Source of the DNA: Diphasiastrum complanatum
Taxonomy: Eukaryota; Streptophyta; Lycopodiopsida; Lycopodiales; Lycopodiaceae
Length of the DNA stretch: 42,697 nucleotides
Reading direction: 5' to 3'
Assembly: GCA_029204225.1 (NCBI GenBank)
Contig: MU834985.1
Coordinates: 1 to 42,697, forward strand
Shown: one piece after another, positions 40,644 to 42,697 of the stretch
Layout: each line of letters opens with the position of its first letter
Numbering within the stretch: the first letter of the stretch is position 1
Notes under the pieces: model-generated
Database searches by the model: none
The model's input: only the letters and a program-made list of their open reading frames with translations
What the model was told of the DNA's origin: nothing
Program-made: the position numbers and the translations under genes

Positions 40644-42697
40644 CGGTGCAACCTGGTAGTTGACATTGAATTGAACACAAAATTAGAAATGATTATCAAT
40701 ACATAAAACTATTGATAGATCCTTTGCTTGGGAGGATCTGTTTAGTGGTCCTTTCTCTTACATCTTGTTCACAGAACCACTTCTGCCTGTTACCAGGCTC
40801 ATTGGGCATTTATAGATGTTTTCTTGATATTACAATGCCCAAACCAGACAAAATGGACGGATTATCGTTGTAGTATTGTCCTGCCTGTCAGAGGAAAACT
40901 CAAGGACGTTCTCTCTTGAAAGCACTCACACTCAAACAGAGATGCAAGCCATGAACATTCCTTTACAAATCAGCATGCAACCCAAATGAATGTGCAACAG
41001 TTTCTACACTACCTACTAAAAATGAGCTACAATCAGAACCTAAACATTCTACAACTAAGCTACACCTGTATTAATCCACATAACTTAAACAAGAAACTAA
41101 TCTACAACATTTTAAAAGTCCAAGAATCAAGAAACCAACCAGTCTTTTGATTTTTGGACATCCTAAGGACATCAAGAACTAGAACATGCAAGATTTATAC
41201 CACATTTCTAGCCTATTTAGTTTACTTGAATGCTGATTCCTACATTAATCCACAAACAAGAAATAAAAACTAATTCACTCTAGGAAAGCAGGAAATCTAA
41301 TCCACTCTACGATCCACAACCCCACACAAAGGATGGAAGGGCAAGATCATAAATGCATCACTCAAGAAACAAGCATGATCAAGGAGCTCAATGGATGCAC
41401 CTAATTCGTGGAAGCTCTTCTCATTACAACATGGAGTTGATACAATACACAAAAAGCTCATCTTCACAAAGAGAGAGTCTCTTAAATAAGCAAGAGAGTT
41501 CCTTAGGTGGCATCCTAGTGGCATTTCCAATTACAAGTGGAATTATGCTCTCCACTAGAGGTCACCATCAGAAGGTGGCTCACTCTACTTTCTTTAAGAG
41601 GGGTCTGCTTGCATTTATTACTTTGCCTATAAATACTAGTTCCTACATGGTCATTCCATCTTTTGGGATTCACCATGAGGCTTACACAGTTCTTGCTTGT
41701 CATTCCTAACTAGCATTTCTCGGCTCTCATACTCGACTCTCAGTCTTCGTTCATCTCATCTTCTCAGAGACCTCCTCAGTCTAAGGTGAGCGGTGCTCTT
41801 GGGTAGCTCTATCCGAGTATCTTGGGAATTTGTTAGAATCAGCCAATATCATCCCACCCCTAATGTATTACAAGACCCACTGCAACTCATATTGGACGAT
41901 GCCGCTCTGCTTCCGCATTGGCGTCTTCGATCGACACTTGGAAAAGCGTATATCCTCGTTCGCTTACATAAAACCAAGTGCTTATTGTCGCCAGTCTTTA
42001 TCACAAAGATTATTTTTTCACAAATTGTCTCAAAATGTCTTATTGTTATAGGCGGTTGACATTCTCAAAATTGGAGAGCTCCCAGCAGTTTCATAACTTG
42101 CATGTCTGAGTGCTTCCCGTGTGTCTTCTTTCTTATCACTTGTATTTGCCATTGACGATTTCATCTCTGGTTTCTTGGCAGGTGCTAACTTTTGGGAGGA
42201 CTGTATCTTCCATTTTGCTTCTGGGTGTTTCCGCAGTTCTTCGTTCAGTTGAAGTTCCAGTCTTAAGGAAAACCTTCGATCTGTAGGTTGCACATACTTC
42301 GATTATCAGTCTCAAGGGGATGGACTCGGTCATCAAAAAATTCATTAGAGGAGTTCTAAATCCAAAAAAGACCCTTTGTGAAGATTCTTTTTATATTTTT
42401 TTTCAAATTTTTCTTACACATGGACTCATCAAAACATTCAAACTACGTAACGTAACTTTTTGAGTCCACATTTTGATTCCATACTAAAAATGACATAACT
42501 TTTTAGTGGTAAGTCCAAATTTAGCGAAATTTGGTGCATTGGAAAGCGCTCAACAAGGGTTTCCAATGATATGTTAGATGACATACTTTTGAGCTACGAT
42601 TAAAAAGTTATGAGAAGCCAAAAGTATTAGTGTTATAATATTTTAACAATAAAAAAGACATCTTGCACGAATTCTTAAAGAGTCTTTTTGGAACTCA
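40644..42697. other. No gene recognised; possible LTR-like promoter
   Basis: Short frames only. GCCTATAAATACTAG (near 41626-41640) is a TATA-like sequence with a T/C-rich follow-up (41720-41790), as in LTR or plant promoters. From about 42430 the repeated idea 'aaaatgacataactttttag / aaaaagttatgag' recalls the ends of plant LTRs. No pair of copies was found here. Confidence 0.35.

Noticed and set aside
36860-41560. CACTA-like terminal motifs (CACTAAACCGC near 36867, CTAGTGG near 41514)
   Set aside because: They are not reverse complements of each other beyond a few bases, so they do not define element ends.
1-42697. CRISPR arrays, rRNA or tRNA genes, bacterial-type operons
   Set aside because: No regularly spaced repeats with unique spacers and no tRNA or rRNA hallmarks were seen. 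The only tRNA-like matches are short primer-binding sites.

Overview
This is nuclear DNA from a land plant. It is almost entirely retrotransposon and transposon debris, with one clearly intact host gene. The evidence is plant-type Copia and Ty3/Gypsy elements with tRNA-iMet and tRNA-Asp primer sites, a CACTA (tnp2) transposase split by GT-AG introns, and a RUP/COP1/SPA-type WD40 gene. The repeat density and an R2-like reverse transcriptase fit a large genome, perhaps a fern, lycophyte, other seed-free plant or gymnosperm. That assignment is a guess.

Layout. 0.5-1.6 kb: minus-strand Copia gag remnant. 2.5-6 kb: plus-strand Copia pol with a 3' LTR start. 6-8.5 kb: AT-rich, no gene seen. 8.56-10.26 kb: minus-strand Copia RT-tail/RNase H with LTR. 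10.3-14.8 kb: LTR-like sequence, a (CT)38 microsatellite and a decayed Gypsy protease. 14.8-16.9 kb: Copia LTR, PBS and gag running into a second, internally deleted Copia. 17.0-21.6 kb: plus-strand Athila/Tat-like Gypsy (tRNA-Asp PBS, gag, protease, linker). 21.57-31.43 kb: a minus-strand Gypsy of the same clade, split by a chromovirus-like LTR element (23561-30872, 373-bp LTRs, TSD GGCCA). That element is itself split by a gag-only Copia-like element (26151-29776). 31.44-33.65 kb: a 5'-truncated RT plus zinc-finger plus probable restriction-like-endonuclease ORF, the most unusual item here. 33.9-36.5 kb: promoter region and single-exon RUP-like WD40 gene. 37.4-40.65 kb: minus-strand CACTA tnp2 transposase with introns. 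40.65-42.7 kb: no gene seen.

How it works together. The RUP-like gene is the only likely functional host gene. Its upstream region holds a G-box and a TGACGTGG-type bZIP site, the pattern expected for HY5 control in the UV-B pathway. Nesting gives a relative history: the minus Gypsy is oldest, then the chromovirus (LTRs about 5.6% apart by hand count, 21/373), then the gag-only element (about 7 substitutions in 529 bp plus one 43-bp indel). Nearly every transposon reading frame carries stops or frameshifts, so no autonomous element is evident. All family calls are from reading motifs; no database search was run.
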